A DNA stretch of 64,000 nt. Origin: Lysobacteraceae bacterium CU05-9. Lineage in GTDB: Bacteria > Pseudomonadota > Gammaproteobacteria > Xanthomonadales > Xanthomonadaceae. Positions 16,943 through 24,795 of this stretch are shown here, one piece after another; the first letter of the stretch is position 1; each line of letters opens with the position of its first letter. The notes below the pieces were generated by a model. That model was not told the origin of the DNA. It did not search any database and was given only the letters and a program-made list of their open reading frames with translations. A program made the translations under genes and the position numbers. The stretch covers positions 92,154 through 156,153 of the forward strand of contig SWJS01000006.1 of NCBI GenBank assembly GCA_007556525.1. Reading direction: 5' to 3'.

Positions 16943-16950
16943 CAAAAACA

Positions 16951-17586
16951 ATGGCACAAGTTCAAACACCCAATCAAGTCCGTAATCGCAATGCGATCGC
17001 GACCGTCGGTACCGTTTGCGTCGTTGGCGGATTGGCCGGCATGTTCGCGTTCGGATCGAACCTCGGCAGTTTCTATACATTGCTTTCCGCGACGCTGGTC
17101 ATGGCCGGCATCGCATTCATCATCGCGGCATCGTTCATGTGGCTGTCGAAGCTGATGCCCGACTGGTACCGCGAAAGTACCGAAGACCAAGCTCGGACGC
17201 CCGCTTACAAAAACTACATGAAAACAATGTGGAAGTGCATGGCGATTTACGTCGTACTTCTCAGTGCATTTTCTGCCGCAGTTCAAACTCAATTGCATCC
17301 GGCGGTACAAGCGATTGCATCCATCGCACCTGTTTTGCCGCTCGCTTGGCTCATGGCAGCGCATGTCCGCTTCGTACGTGGTCTCGATGAATTACAGCGA
17401 AAAATCGAGATGGAATCCGTCGCAATATCCGCGCTTATTACCTCACTGATCTGCATGATGTTCGGCTTCCTTGTGGCGGGTAACGTGTTGCACGTCAACG
17501 CAGGACTGGCGCTGTTGCTGGTGTTTCCTGTGCTTTGCGTGACTTATGGCATTGGTAAGATTTTCGTGATCCGTCACTATTCATGA
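16951..17586 (+). CDS. Multi-pass membrane protein paired with an XRE regulator
   Basis: A 211-residue protein with about six TM helices (GTVCVVGGLAGMFAFG, LVMAGIAFIIAASFMWL, and others) and little outside the membrane. I do not recognise an enzyme or transporter signature. Its stop overlaps the start of the XRE gene by 4 nt (ATGA). Similar pairs of a small integral membrane protein and a YozG-type repressor occur widely in bacteria, but their role is not defined. The pair is expressed from a clear promoter just upstream. Confidence 0.7.
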   Translation: MAQVQTPNQVRNRNAIATVGTVCVVGGLAGMFAFGSNLGSFYTLLSATLVMAGIAFIIAASFMWLSKLMPDWYRESTEDQARTPAYKNYMKTMWKCMAIYVVLLSAFSAAVQTQLHPAVQAIASIAPVLPLAWLMAAHVRFVRGLDELQRKIEMESVAISALITSLICMMFGFLVAGNVLHVNAGLALLLVFPVLCVTYGIGKIFVIRHYS

Positions 17587-17780
17587 ACAATAGAATTCGA
17601 CAGCTACGCGAAGAATACGGCTGGACCCAAGGCAGTTTGGCCGAGCAACTCGGTGTTTCGAGGCAAACGGTGAATGCGTTGGAGACCGGCAAATACGATC
17701 CAAGCTTGCCATTGGCGTTTGCGATTGCGAAACTTTTTGAAGAACGGATCGAGGACATTTTTCTGTATGAAGATCAGTAA
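17583..17780 (+). CDS. XRE-family regulator, YozG-like
   Basis: A 65-residue single-domain helix-turn-helix protein. The HTH is LREEYGWTQGSLAEQLGVSRQTVNALETGKYDPSL, and the family's C-terminal signature LFEERIEDIFLYE is intact. It is coupled to the membrane protein upstream and probably represses their shared promoter; the inverted repeat at 16921-16942 is a candidate site. Its last 14 nt overlap the predicted start of the S33 hydrolase gene, so ribosomes finishing here could reinitiate there. Confidence 0.9.
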   Translation: MNNRIRQLREEYGWTQGSLAEQLGVSRQTVNALETGKYDPSLPLAFAIAKLFEERIEDIFLYEDQ

Positions 17781-19281
17781 CGACAACCCCCCGTTGCAGT
17801 TGGCGCTGGCCGTTGCAGTGGGTTTGACGCTGGTGGCGTGCTCGCCGAAACCGGTCAACGAAGGCAGTGAATCCGCACGCAAATGGGGCTCCGTGACGTT
17901 CGAGCCGTGCGCGCTGGAAGGCACGCAAGGACTCGACGCCGAGAAGGCCTACTGCACCACGTATGAAGTTCCCGAAGATCCGGCAAACCCGAGCGGACGC
18001 AAGATCAAGTTGAATCTCGCGATCTTGCCGGCGGGCAATGCGGGCACGACGGATCCGATTGTTTTTCTCGCGGGTGGTCCCGGTCAAGCGGCAGTTGAGT
18101 ACGGTAGCTACGCAGGCGCGATTCTTTCGCAAGCCAATCGCAACCGCGACATCCTGTTGATCGATCAGCGCGGCACCGGCAAGTCGAATGCACTGTCGTG
18201 CCCTGACTCTGAGAAAAAATTCGATGCCGTCGACGTCACTCTCACTCCGACGCAACAACTCGAAGCGATGACGTCATGCCAAGCGGAGATTGCGAAGAAG
18301 GCGGACACGCGGTTTTATACGACGGCTAATTTCGTGAATGATCTTGAGAGCATTCGCAAAGCAATCGGCGCAACGCAATACAATCTCGTCGGCATTTCCT
18401 ACGGCACCCGCTCCGCGCAGAAATACGCAGCGGCTTATCCGGACAACGTTCGTAGCATGGTGCTCGATGGCGTCGCACCGAATGATCTCGTCATCGGCGG
18501 TGACTTCGCGCGTCAGCTCGATAACGCATTGAAGAAGCAAGACGAATACTGCTCGAAAGAAAAGTCATGCGCGAAAGTTTACGGCGGTAAACTCTCCGAG
18601 CGTCTGCGCGCGTTGCGCGTGAAGCTTGATCAATCGCCGGTCTCCGTCAAAGTGCGTGATCGCGAAACGAACGTTGAGAAGAACGTGAGCATCAGCGGCG
18701 AGAAGCTCGCATCACTCGTGCAGAAGCTCGCGTATCAACCGGAGGCGATGTCGATTTTGCCATTGCTGATTCAATCTGCAGAACAAGGCGATTATCAACC
18801 ACTCGGTGCGTTGTTGAACACGGCGGGTTCGGAGAGTAACGGCATTCAAGCCGGCTTGTACATGTCAGTGACATGCGCGGAAGACATGCCACGCTGGACC
18901 GAAAGCAGCGATGCCAACAAGTATCTGCTTGGCCGCCATGTTCGCACGGAGTTCGATGCGGCTTGCAAGTTGTGGCCATCGGGAGAGATGCCGGCTGATT
19001 TTGCAAAGACGCCCGTACTAAAGATTCCAACGCTGATGTTGTCCGGTGATCTCGATCCTGTCACTCCACCGTCATACGTTGATTCGATCATCAAGCAATT
19101 TCCGAATGGACGTTCGTTGGTTTTGAAAGGATCCGGACATGGTTCGATGATGCGCGGTTGCACGTCACGTCTCGTCGGTCAGTTCATCGATCGCGGCGAA
19201 GCGAAATCCATCGATGCCACGTGCCTGGATTCATTGGGCTTCATTCCGCCATTCACCAGCTTTAACGGCTGGGATCCTTAA
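17767..19281 (+). CDS. Lipoprotein alpha/beta hydrolase, S33 peptidase family with TAP-like C-terminus
   Basis: A 504-residue secreted hydrolase. The preferred ATG at 17767 gives a signal peptide with the lipobox LVAC; the frame is open further upstream, but that part would only be read through the XRE gene. Oxyanion region: FLAGGPGQAA. Nucleophile elbow: GISYGTRSA. Acid region: SGDLDPVTPP. Catalytic His: GSGHGSMM. The C-terminal part matches the TAP-like domain of tripeptidyl or prolyl aminopeptidases. It probably trims proline-containing peptides in the periplasm. It precedes natA-natB by 11 nt after AAGGAG, so it belongs to that operon. Confidence 0.87.
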   Translation: MKISNDNPPLQLALAVAVGLTLVACSPKPVNEGSESARKWGSVTFEPCALEGTQGLDAEKAYCTTYEVPEDPANPSGRKIKLNLAILPAGNAGTTDPIVFLAGGPGQAAVEYGSYAGAILSQANRNRDILLIDQRGTGKSNALSCPDSEKKFDAVDVTLTPTQQLEAMTSCQAEIAKKADTRFYTTANFVNDLESIRKAIGATQYNLVGISYGTRSAQKYAAAYPDNVRSMVLDGVAPNDLVIGGDFARQLDNALKKQDEYCSKEKSCAKVYGGKLSERLRALRVKLDQSPVSVKVRDRETNVEKNVSISGEKLASLVQKLAYQPEAMSILPLLIQSAEQGDYQPLGALLNTAGSESNGIQAGLYMSVTCAEDMPRWTESSDANKYLLGRHVRTEFDAACKLWPSGEMPADFAKTPVLKIPTLMLSGDLDPVTPPSYVDSIIKQFPNGRSLVLKGSGHGSMMRGCTSRLVGQFIDRGEAKSIDATCLDSLGFIPPFTSFNGWDP

Positions 19282-19292
19282 GGAGACGGCAC

Positions 19293-20039
19293 ATGATCAT
19301 TGCCAATGACTTGCACAAGACTTTCAAAGTCAAAAAAGACATCGTCAACGCCGTACAAGGTGTTTCCTTCGAAGCACCCGATGGCCAAATCACCGGTTTG
19401 CTCGGTCCCAACGGCGCCGGCAAAACCACGACAATGCGCATGCTCTACACGCTCATGAAGCCAACGTCCGGCAGCGTGCAGATCGATGGCATCGATGCAT
19501 TCAGCGATCCCATTGCGGTGCGCGAACGTCTCGGTGTGTTGCCGGATGCCCGTGGTCTTTACAAAAGACTCACCGCCCGCGAAAACATCGAATACTTCGG
19601 TCGTCTCAACGGCTTGAGCGATCAAGTCATCAAGCAACATACCGAACTGCTCGCCGACCAACTCGACATGCGCGACATTCTCGAACGTCGCACGGAAGGC
19701 TTCAGTCAAGGTCAACGCACGAAGACGGCAATCGCACGCGCGTTGATCCACAATCCGCGCAACGTGATTCTCGACGAACCCACGAACGGTCTCGATGTGA
19801 TGACGACGCGGGCGATGCGTGAGTTTTTGTTCAAGATGCGCGAAGACGGACGCTGCGTGATTTTCAGTTCGCACATCATGCAGGAAGTTGCTGCGCTGTG
19901 TGATCGCATCGTGATCATCGCGAAGGGTCGCGTCATGGCACAAGGCACACCGGATGAACTCCGCGCACAAGCCGGCAACGACAACCTCGAAGACGCCTTC
20001 GTGAAACTGATCGGCACGGAAGAAGGACTGCACGCATGA
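19293..20039 (+). CDS. natA: ABC transporter ATP-binding protein, NatA-like
   Basis: A 248-residue ATPase. Walker A GPNGAGKTT, a signature helix in the variant form FSQGQRTK (in place of LSGGQ), Walker B VILDEPTNGLDV and H-loop FSSHIMQEV. The variant signature and the GVLPDARGLYKRLTARENIEYF segment match the NatA Na+-exporter subgroup. It overlaps natB by 4 nt. Sodium as substrate is known for B. subtilis NatAB and only inferred here. Confidence 0.9.
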   Translation: MIIANDLHKTFKVKKDIVNAVQGVSFEAPDGQITGLLGPNGAGKTTTMRMLYTLMKPTSGSVQIDGIDAFSDPIAVRERLGVLPDARGLYKRLTARENIEYFGRLNGLSDQVIKQHTELLADQLDMRDILERRTEGFSQGQRTKTAIARALIHNPRNVILDEPTNGLDVMTTRAMREFLFKMREDGRCVIFSSHIMQEVAALCDRIVIIAKGRVMAQGTPDELRAQAGNDNLEDAFVKLIGTEEGLHA

Positions 20040-21223
20040 GACCGACATTGATGCAAAGTTTTTTGGCGGTTTTGCGCAAGGAACTGAAAGATGTTTTCCG
20101 CGATCGCCGCACGATGATCAACCTTTTGATCGTCTCGCCGTTGCTTTATCCAATCATGTTGATCGGACTTTCGAAGTTGACCGCCGGTCGCGCTGAAACG
20201 CAACTGCAACAGCCCATTGAGCTGCCAGTCGTCAATGTGCATTCCGCGCCCAATTTGATGAACTTCCTGAAAGCAGCCGGTATCAATGCTGTTGAGGCAC
20301 CGAAGGATGTTGAAGCGCAAGTGCGGGATCAACGTTTGGACATGGCGCTCGTGATCGATGATAAATACGCCGAAAACTTCCGCAAAGGCCAACCGGCAAC
20401 CGTTGAAATCATGACGGACTCGACGCGTCGTAATGCAGACACGTTGGTCGGGCGTCTCAACGGGGCATTGGATGCGTACAACAAGCAAGTCGGCTCAATG
20501 CGTTTGGTTGTCCGTGGCATCGATCCGATTCTTGCGAAGCCGGTGAATGTTGGTACGCGTGACCTTGCGCCTGCCGCAGCGAAGCGCAATGGCTTGCTCG
20601 CTTTCATCCTGCCGTACATCCTGATGATCGTGGCGTTTCTCGGTGGCGCGCCGTTGCTGTTTGAAGCGACCGCCGGTGAACGCGAGCATCAATCGCTTGA
20701 ACCGTTGCTCACAACTGCGACGCGACGTGGCTCGATCGTCTCCGGCAAAATCGCCGCAGCATCCGTCGTTGGCGTCATCTCCATCATTCTGACGTTGCTC
20801 GGCTTTAAGTTGGCTGCCGCAGTGGGTGGTGAAGCTGGCAAGATGATGGACGTACCCATCATGACGATTGGGCACTTGCTCGTGATCCTCGCGCCGTTGG
20901 TTGTGTTCGGTGCGACGTTCCTGACGTGGATTGCCGCGCGTTCCAAGACGATCAAGGAAGCACAGTCGTACATGATCATCCTCATGCTGTTGCCGATGAT
21001 CCCGGGCATGGTGTTGATGGTGAATCCGATCAAGGAGAAACTGTGGCAGTTTGCGGTTCCGTTTTTGTCCCAAAATCAACTCATCATGAAACTGTTGCGC
21101 GAAGAATGGATTTCGCCTCAGGTTTGGGGGGCTTATTTCGCAGGCGCGATCGGTGTGGCTGCACTGTTCTGGTTCTTGGCAGTGATTCGTTACAACGATG
21201 AGCGGTTGGCGATTTCGGGCTAA
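20036..21223 (+). CDS. natB: ABC transporter permease, NatB-like (ABC-2 family)
   Basis: A 395-residue protein: one TM helix at about 24-45 after KELKDVFRDRRT, a periplasmic domain of about 130 residues, then five to six TM helices from about 185 to 388 (FILPYILMIVAFLGGAPLLFEATAGERE). This layout is that of NatB-type permeases. The conserved cytoplasmic loop TAGEREHQSLEPLL, which touches the ATPase, is present. It acts with NatA in the inner membrane, probably exporting Na+ or an uncharacterised substrate. The S33 lipoprotein hydrolase in the same operon may share that physiology. Confidence 0.9.
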   Translation: MRPTLMQSFLAVLRKELKDVFRDRRTMINLLIVSPLLYPIMLIGLSKLTAGRAETQLQQPIELPVVNVHSAPNLMNFLKAAGINAVEAPKDVEAQVRDQRLDMALVIDDKYAENFRKGQPATVEIMTDSTRRNADTLVGRLNGALDAYNKQVGSMRLVVRGIDPILAKPVNVGTRDLAPAAAKRNGLLAFILPYILMIVAFLGGAPLLFEATAGEREHQSLEPLLTTATRRGSIVSGKIAAASVVGVISIILTLLGFKLAAAVGGEAGKMMDVPIMTIGHLLVILAPLVVFGATFLTWIAARSKTIKEAQSYMIILMLLPMIPGMVLMVNPIKEKLWQFAVPFLSQNQLIMKLLREEWISPQVWGAYFAGAIGVAALFWFLAVIRYNDERLAISG

Positions 21224-21248
21224 CGCTGAAACTAGGAGCAAAAAGCGA

Positions 21249-21809
21249 ATGAAAATTTTGATGGCATTGATGTTGGCTGCAGTTCCTGGGGTCGTGGGTG
21301 CGCAACCTGCGCCGATTCCGCCGCCACCTCCAGCGACGACCGTGCAAGGACACCAGCAAGTGATCCACACGGTGCGTTGCACAGTGGATGCCGCGGGTAA
21401 GCGCGATTGCACGGAGCAATCCGGTGTTGCGCCGAAGGGCGGTCCACTTGAAGTGTTGGATCAGTTTTCGACGTTGATGCGCAAAGGTGACATCAGAACC
21501 GCTGCAGATTTGCTCGCCGACGATGCCACGATTTACGAAGGCGGCGAAGCAGAATCGAAGGTCGAGTATCTCGCGGGTCATGCCGATGCGGATGCGAAGT
21601 TTCTTGCGGGCACGACTCAGTCCAATCGTCGCCGCCAAGCGCGTGTCCTAAATGGCATGGCGAGCATCAACACGGTCGATCGTGTGAGCAAGGACGGCAA
21701 GTCATACGACACCGCCGAAACCGCGGTCCTGATGGAAACGCCGCAAGGCTGGAAGATTTTGAGCCTGCATTGGTCGAGCCGCAAACTCGACACAACGAAG
21801 CAAAACTGA
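21249..21809 (+). CDS. Secreted protein with SnoaL/NTF2-like domain
   Basis: A 186-residue protein. A signal peptide ends near GAQP, followed by a Pro-rich stretch. About 75-180 looks like an NTF2/SnoaL cone: a helix with LEVLDQFSTLMRKGDIRTAADLLADDATIY, then strands ending in TPQGWKILSLHWSSR. Such domains bind small ligands or act as periplasmic scaffolds; no enzyme motif can be assigned. The ATG at 21249 is chosen because TAGGAGC lies about 10 nt upstream; the upstream in-frame codons overlap natB. It is the last gene of the hydrolase-natA-natB operon and ends at a terminator. Confidence 0.72.
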   Translation: MKILMALMLAAVPGVVGAQPAPIPPPPPATTVQGHQQVIHTVRCTVDAAGKRDCTEQSGVAPKGGPLEVLDQFSTLMRKGDIRTAADLLADDATIYEGGEAESKVEYLAGHADADAKFLAGTTQSNRRRQARVLNGMASINTVDRVSKDGKSYDTAETAVLMETPQGWKILSLHWSSRKLDTTKQN

Positions 21810-21905
21810 AATCAAAAATCGCCGCGACTTGAAAGCTCGCGGCGATTTCATTTTTTTGGCCTTTTCAAAGGATGAATCTGTGTCCATGGACAGAAGTTCA
21901 TCTTT
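21808..21905. repeat. Direct repeat, copy A, left flank of the toxin-antitoxin pair
   Basis: About 98 bp beginning at GAAATC. It contains the terminator stem and, from 21863, a block that matches copy B with one mismatch in 43 nt; 33 nt from 21873 are identical. Inside that block is the 12-bp palindrome TGTCCATGGACA within a wider imperfect 28-bp dyad. Copy B lies about 960 bp away. Confidence 0.85.
21815..21858 (+). terminator. Rho-independent terminator, first copy of a duplicated sequence
   Basis: AAATCGCCGCGA pairs with TCGCGGCGATTT; a T-rich run (CATTTTTTT) follows. The same stem recurs at 22776-22808. Confidence 0.85.
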
Positions 21906-21919
21906 GGAAACCTACATTT

Positions 21920-22402
21920 TCAATCGCTGGGTAGCCGAAGCATCAATGTAAGTGGGTCGATGTTGGATGCAGTGAATCCATGCTTCAGGTAAAACGATTT
22001 CGCGTTCTCATCGATTGCGTGACAGAGCATTGCTCTAATTCCAATTTGTTCTGACGCTCGCATCGATCGGAGGACGGCGTCCTTTAGAAGACCTTTTCCA
22101 ATTCCTTCACCCATGTAGTCCGCATGGACGGCTAGTCTTCCCAAAATGATGATCGGTACCGGGTTAGGCATATTCCTTCGTACAGCACTCGTGGCAATGA
22201 CATGGGAGACACTGCCTGCGGCGAGTGCGTGGTAGCCGATGACTCGATTCTCTTCGTCACATACGACGTAGGTACGCGTTCCGCCAGCTATCTGGTTGCG
22301 TAACGCTTTTTCCTTGAGCCATCGCGTGAGCTCTTCTGCGTCACATTGAAATTCACCCGTAAGATGTCGCTCCGTTAACGGAGTCGGAGAGTTCAATTGC
22401 AA
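21920..22402 (-). CDS. GNAT-family toxin of a type II toxin-antitoxin system (TacT-like)
   Basis: A 160-residue acetyltransferase. The order and motifs match TacT/AtaT: EELTRWLKEKAL, GGTRTYVVCDE, RRNMPNPVPIIILGRLAVHADY, the acetyl-CoA loop GEGIGKGLL and FYLKHGF with the catalytic-type Tyr. Such toxins acetylate the amino acid on charged tRNAs and stop translation. The start is a TTG at 22402 (another TTG at 22396), 6 nt after the antitoxin stop, with GGGAG upstream. Weak starts are usual for toxins. Direct repeats flank the module. GC at third positions looks lower than in the neighbours. Confidence 0.92.
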   Translation of the reverse strand: MQLNSPTPLTERHLTGEFQCDAEELTRWLKEKALRNQIAGGTRTYVVCDEENRVIGYHALAAGSVSHVIATSAVRRNMPNPVPIIILGRLAVHADYMGEGIGKGLLKDAVLRSMRASEQIGIRAMLCHAIDENAKSFYLKHGFTASNIDPLTLMLRLPSD

Positions 22403-22408
22403 GTTCGG

Positions 22409-22687
22409 TTACTCCCACGGAGATTTCGAATTCAACAGACGACTAAGCGCGAGAGTGTCTTCAGGGCCAAAAGGAGCATCGAGCGCAGACCGGAATTTCT
22501 TCCACGCCTTCTCGTCCAGTTCAAATGCAACTTGATCAGCAAGAACTTCACGCGCGCGCTCGACAGATGCGTCGATGATGAACTGTGAGCGATTCTTGCC
22601 AGTCACTTTAGCCGCACGGTCAATCAGCGACTGCTTGCGAGCAGGCGCTCTGAGATTGATGACTTTGGTTGCAGTTTCAGTGGACAC
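22409..22687 (-). CDS. DUF1778 antitoxin (ribbon-helix-helix)
   Basis: A 92-residue antitoxin using the GTG at 22687, which has GAGG 8 nt upstream and gives the usual DUF1778 start (STETATKVINLRAPARKQSLIDRAA). An upstream in-frame ATG at 22726 would place the operator inside the gene and is rejected. The N-terminal ribbon-helix-helix binds DNA. The C-terminal tail (FELDEKAWKKFRSALDAPF, with a final LLNSKSPWE) wraps the acetyltransferase toxin. Antitoxin first, toxin second, both on the minus strand, is the standard order. Confidence 0.92.
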   Translation of the reverse strand: MSTETATKVINLRAPARKQSLIDRAAKVTGKNRSQFIIDASVERAREVLADQVAFELDEKAWKKFRSALDAPFGPEDTLALSRLLNSKSPWE

Positions 22688-22701
22688 GTCGAAATCCTCA
22701 A

Positions 22702-22726
22702 GAGGGTGTATACATTGTACACACAA
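22702..22726 (-). promoter_or_regulatory. Promoter/operator of the toxin-antitoxin operon
   Basis: On the minus strand GTGTACAATGTATACAC contains a -10-like TACAAT inside an inverted repeat with GTGTA/TACAC arms. This placement lets the antitoxin-toxin complex repress its own promoter, as known for related modules. It sits 15-40 nt before the antitoxin GTG. Confidence 0.6.
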
Positions 22727-22759
22727 ACTTGAGGCGTGCTTCTAACGCTGTGTAAATCG

Positions 22760-22865
22760 GAAATCTAAAGTCAATAATCGCCGCGACATGAAACCTCGCG
22801 GCGATTTTCAATTCAAGGTGCATTTCAAAGGTTGAATCTGTGTCCATGGACAGAAGTTCATCTTT
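22760..22865. repeat. Direct repeat, copy B, right flank of the toxin-antitoxin pair
   Basis: Begins at GAAATC. It carries the hairpin AATCGCCGCGA/TCGCGGCGATTT with a changed loop, then diverges for about 14 nt. From 22823 it repeats the 43-nt block of copy A, including TGTCCATGGACA. The T-run after the stem is degraded (TTTTCAATTC), so it is a weaker terminator than copy A. Confidence 0.85.
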
Positions 22866-22910
22866 TTTAGACCCGAAAATTTTGACTCCCGCGATTTCAG
22901 ATTTTCGGCG

Positions 22911-23858
22911 CTAGTTACCCGGCGCGAAGGCGAAAGTTTTGCGAACCGTAATCGGCGACGACACCGCGCCGTAGCGCCAGCGCTTCACCGTATCCAACGC
23001 CGCGGAGTCGAACACGCCACGCGGCGTCGAGCGCACCACGCGCGCCGCGATCACCGAGCCATCGCGGCCGACGGTAATCTCGACGGTGACTTCACCGCTC
23101 GTGCTATTACGCAACGCCTCGCGCGGATAGGCCGGCTCGGGCGTGCTGATCGGCCGCAGATCGAGCTCCCGATTGGCTTGCGATGCAGGGTCGTCTTCTT
23201 CGGGTTCTTTGGGTTGAGGAGGCTTTGGCGCAGTCGTCACAGGCTCGGCGGTTCGGGCTGCAGGCGCAGCAGGTGTCGCAGCGGAAGCGGCGGCAGCTTG
23301 CTTCTGGGATTCCACCTTGATTTGGGCGGCCTTCTCAGCAGCCTTCCGTTGTTGTTCCTGCGCGGCAGCGTTGCGTTGCTGTTCTTGAGCGGCTGCTGCT
23401 TGTTCGCGCGCCAACATCGCCTTGCGCTCTTCGCGGTGCTGCATCATCGTCGCGATCGAAGGATTGTTCGGATCCGCGAGACGCAGCAAACCGAGTAAGC
23501 GCTCCACTTCCGCATCATCGTCCGACTTGATCGCTTGGTCCGTCGCTGCAACGAGCATCGGAGTAGCGTCGATCAACTGCGAAGAGATGCCGACATCACC
23601 AGGCGACTTCGCACGTAGCGCCAATAAGTATTCGTAGACGTTGTCGCCAGCGGGCGCGTACAGACGGTTCGCGTCGGAAGCTTTTTTCAACGCCTCACGC
23701 AGTTCGTCGATCGACATGGCTTGCAAGCCTTCCGCGATCCGCGTCTCGGCGGATGGCGTGACTTCGGTGCCGGCGACTGTGGGGGCTTCGCTTTTGCCAC
23801 AGGCGACCAGTGCGAGCGACAACATTCCAACGGTCGTCAATTTGATGATTGGCTTCAT
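22911..23858 (-). CDS. Lipoprotein with C-terminal TonB-like domain
   Basis: A 315-residue lipoprotein; Cys in the lipobox LVAC near residue 20. About 30-145 is a helical domain (LREALKKASDANRLYAP, VERLLGLLRLADPNNPSI). About 150-225 is a long Ala/Gln-rich charged helix (EQAAAAQEQQRNAAAQEQQRKAAEKA). The end, about 240-315, is a TonB C-terminal domain: STPEPAYPREALRNSTSGEVTVEITVGRDGSV, DSAALDTVKRWRYG. There is no TM anchor other than the lipid, so it is not a normal TonB and may use the domain for another envelope contact. The start at 23858 has TAGGGAA upstream. Confidence 0.82.
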   Translation of the reverse strand: MKPIIKLTTVGMLSLALVACGKSEAPTVAGTEVTPSAETRIAEGLQAMSIDELREALKKASDANRLYAPAGDNVYEYLLALRAKSPGDVGISSQLIDATPMLVAATDQAIKSDDDAEVERLLGLLRLADPNNPSIATMMQHREERKAMLAREQAAAAQEQQRNAAAQEQQRKAAEKAAQIKVESQKQAAAASAATPAAPAARTAEPVTTAPKPPQPKEPEEDDPASQANRELDLRPISTPEPAYPREALRNSTSGEVTVEITVGRDGSVIAARVVRSTPRGVFDSAALDTVKRWRYGAVSSPITVRKTFAFAPGN

Positions 23859-23920
23859 TCGATTCGGAAATTCCCTACGACCTTCGATACTGTCGAAAGT
23901 CGCCGTGTAACGCAAGTGGA

Positions 23921-24697
23921 CTAACTGGCTTCGGCGCGCGCAACAACCCAGGCTTCGACCCGCTCCACACCGGCATCGAGCAGGCACAGCGCGGCTTCAT
24001 GCAACGTCGCACCCGTGGTCATCACGTCGTCGAGAATGGCGACATGGCGTGGCAAGTTCCGTGATTTTGGCGTTAAATTCGTCGAAAATGCACCCATCAG
24101 ATTCGATTGTCGGTGTTCCAGATCGGTTTCGGACTGTTTCACGGTGAAGCGTGATCTCACCAAAATATCCGTCCGCAACGCCACCGGAAGCCGCGTCGCC
24201 ATGGGTTTCGCCAGTTCAAGCGGCTGATCAAAGCCCCGTTCTTTCAGACGGGAGGTATGCAATGGCACGGGAATCAGGGCATCCGGCCACCGATCCAGCG
24301 CAGGACCGAGCTCGAGCAGCCGATCCGCACACAACTCGCCCATCAGCCGCGCCAACGCGAGGTTGCGGTGGAATTTAACTTGAGGCACCCAAAAATCAAT
24401 CGGCGTCTTGTAATGAAACACCGACCGCATGACTTCCAGGGGCGGTTGCTCGTAGTCGCAGATGGGGCATTTTCGCAGGTCAAATAGCAGCGGCGATAAG
24501 GCGGCGGACACCAAAGGATCCAGCACGGGCAGGCCGGCGGCGCAGGTCAGGCACACGGTGGACGGGTCGACGTAGGGCAATTGCAGTTCGCATCGCGCGC
24601 ACAAACCGTGGCGATTCTTGGTGGAGGTCTGGCACAAGGTGCACTTCGACGGAATCCACGCATCCATGAAACGGCCCCAGCCGTCAGCGACTCGCAT
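23921..24697 (-). CDS. comF: ComF/GntX family phosphoribosyltransferase-like protein
   Basis: A 258-residue protein. The N-terminal zinc finger (CTLCQTS..CARC, then CLTCAAG and CPICDYEQPP) is followed by a PRTase-like domain with LIPVPLHTSRLKERGFDQ and the PRPP-loop VAILDDVMTTGATLHEA. ComF is needed for DNA uptake in competent bacteria; GntX helps use DNA as a nutrient in E. coli. The start may be the ATG at 24697 or one at 24667. It is divergent from bioB, an arrangement common in this group. Confidence 0.92.
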   Translation of the reverse strand: MRVADGWGRFMDAWIPSKCTLCQTSTKNRHGLCARCELQLPYVDPSTVCLTCAAGLPVLDPLVSAALSPLLFDLRKCPICDYEQPPLEVMRSVFHYKTPIDFWVPQVKFHRNLALARLMGELCADRLLELGPALDRWPDALIPVPLHTSRLKERGFDQPLELAKPMATRLPVALRTDILVRSRFTVKQSETDLEHRQSNLMGAFSTNLTPKSRNLPRHVAILDDVMTTGATLHEAALCLLDAGVERVEAWVVARAEAS

Positions 24698-24756
24698 GCG
24701 GAATATGCCTTATTTCCAGATATTTTTGATTGACAGAAATGCCCATGACTTCCAGA

Positions 24757-24786
24757 CTGATAGGTTGCAAACACGATGTCTATCAG
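24757..24786. promoter_or_regulatory. Inverted repeat in the bioB upstream region
   Basis: CTGATAG (24757-24763) and CTATCAG (24780-24786) are exact inverted copies with a 16-nt spacer. They lie just before the bioB ribosome site (24787-24791). TTGACA at 24730-24735 is a possible -35. The half sites do not match the BirA or BioR consensus closely, so the regulator is unknown. Confidence 0.45.
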
Positions 24787-24795
24787 CGAGGTTCC

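Noticed and set aside
21808-22865. Insertion sequence or transposon around the toxin-antitoxin pair
   Set aside because: No transposase or integrase frame is present and the flanking copies are direct, not terminal inverted, repeats.
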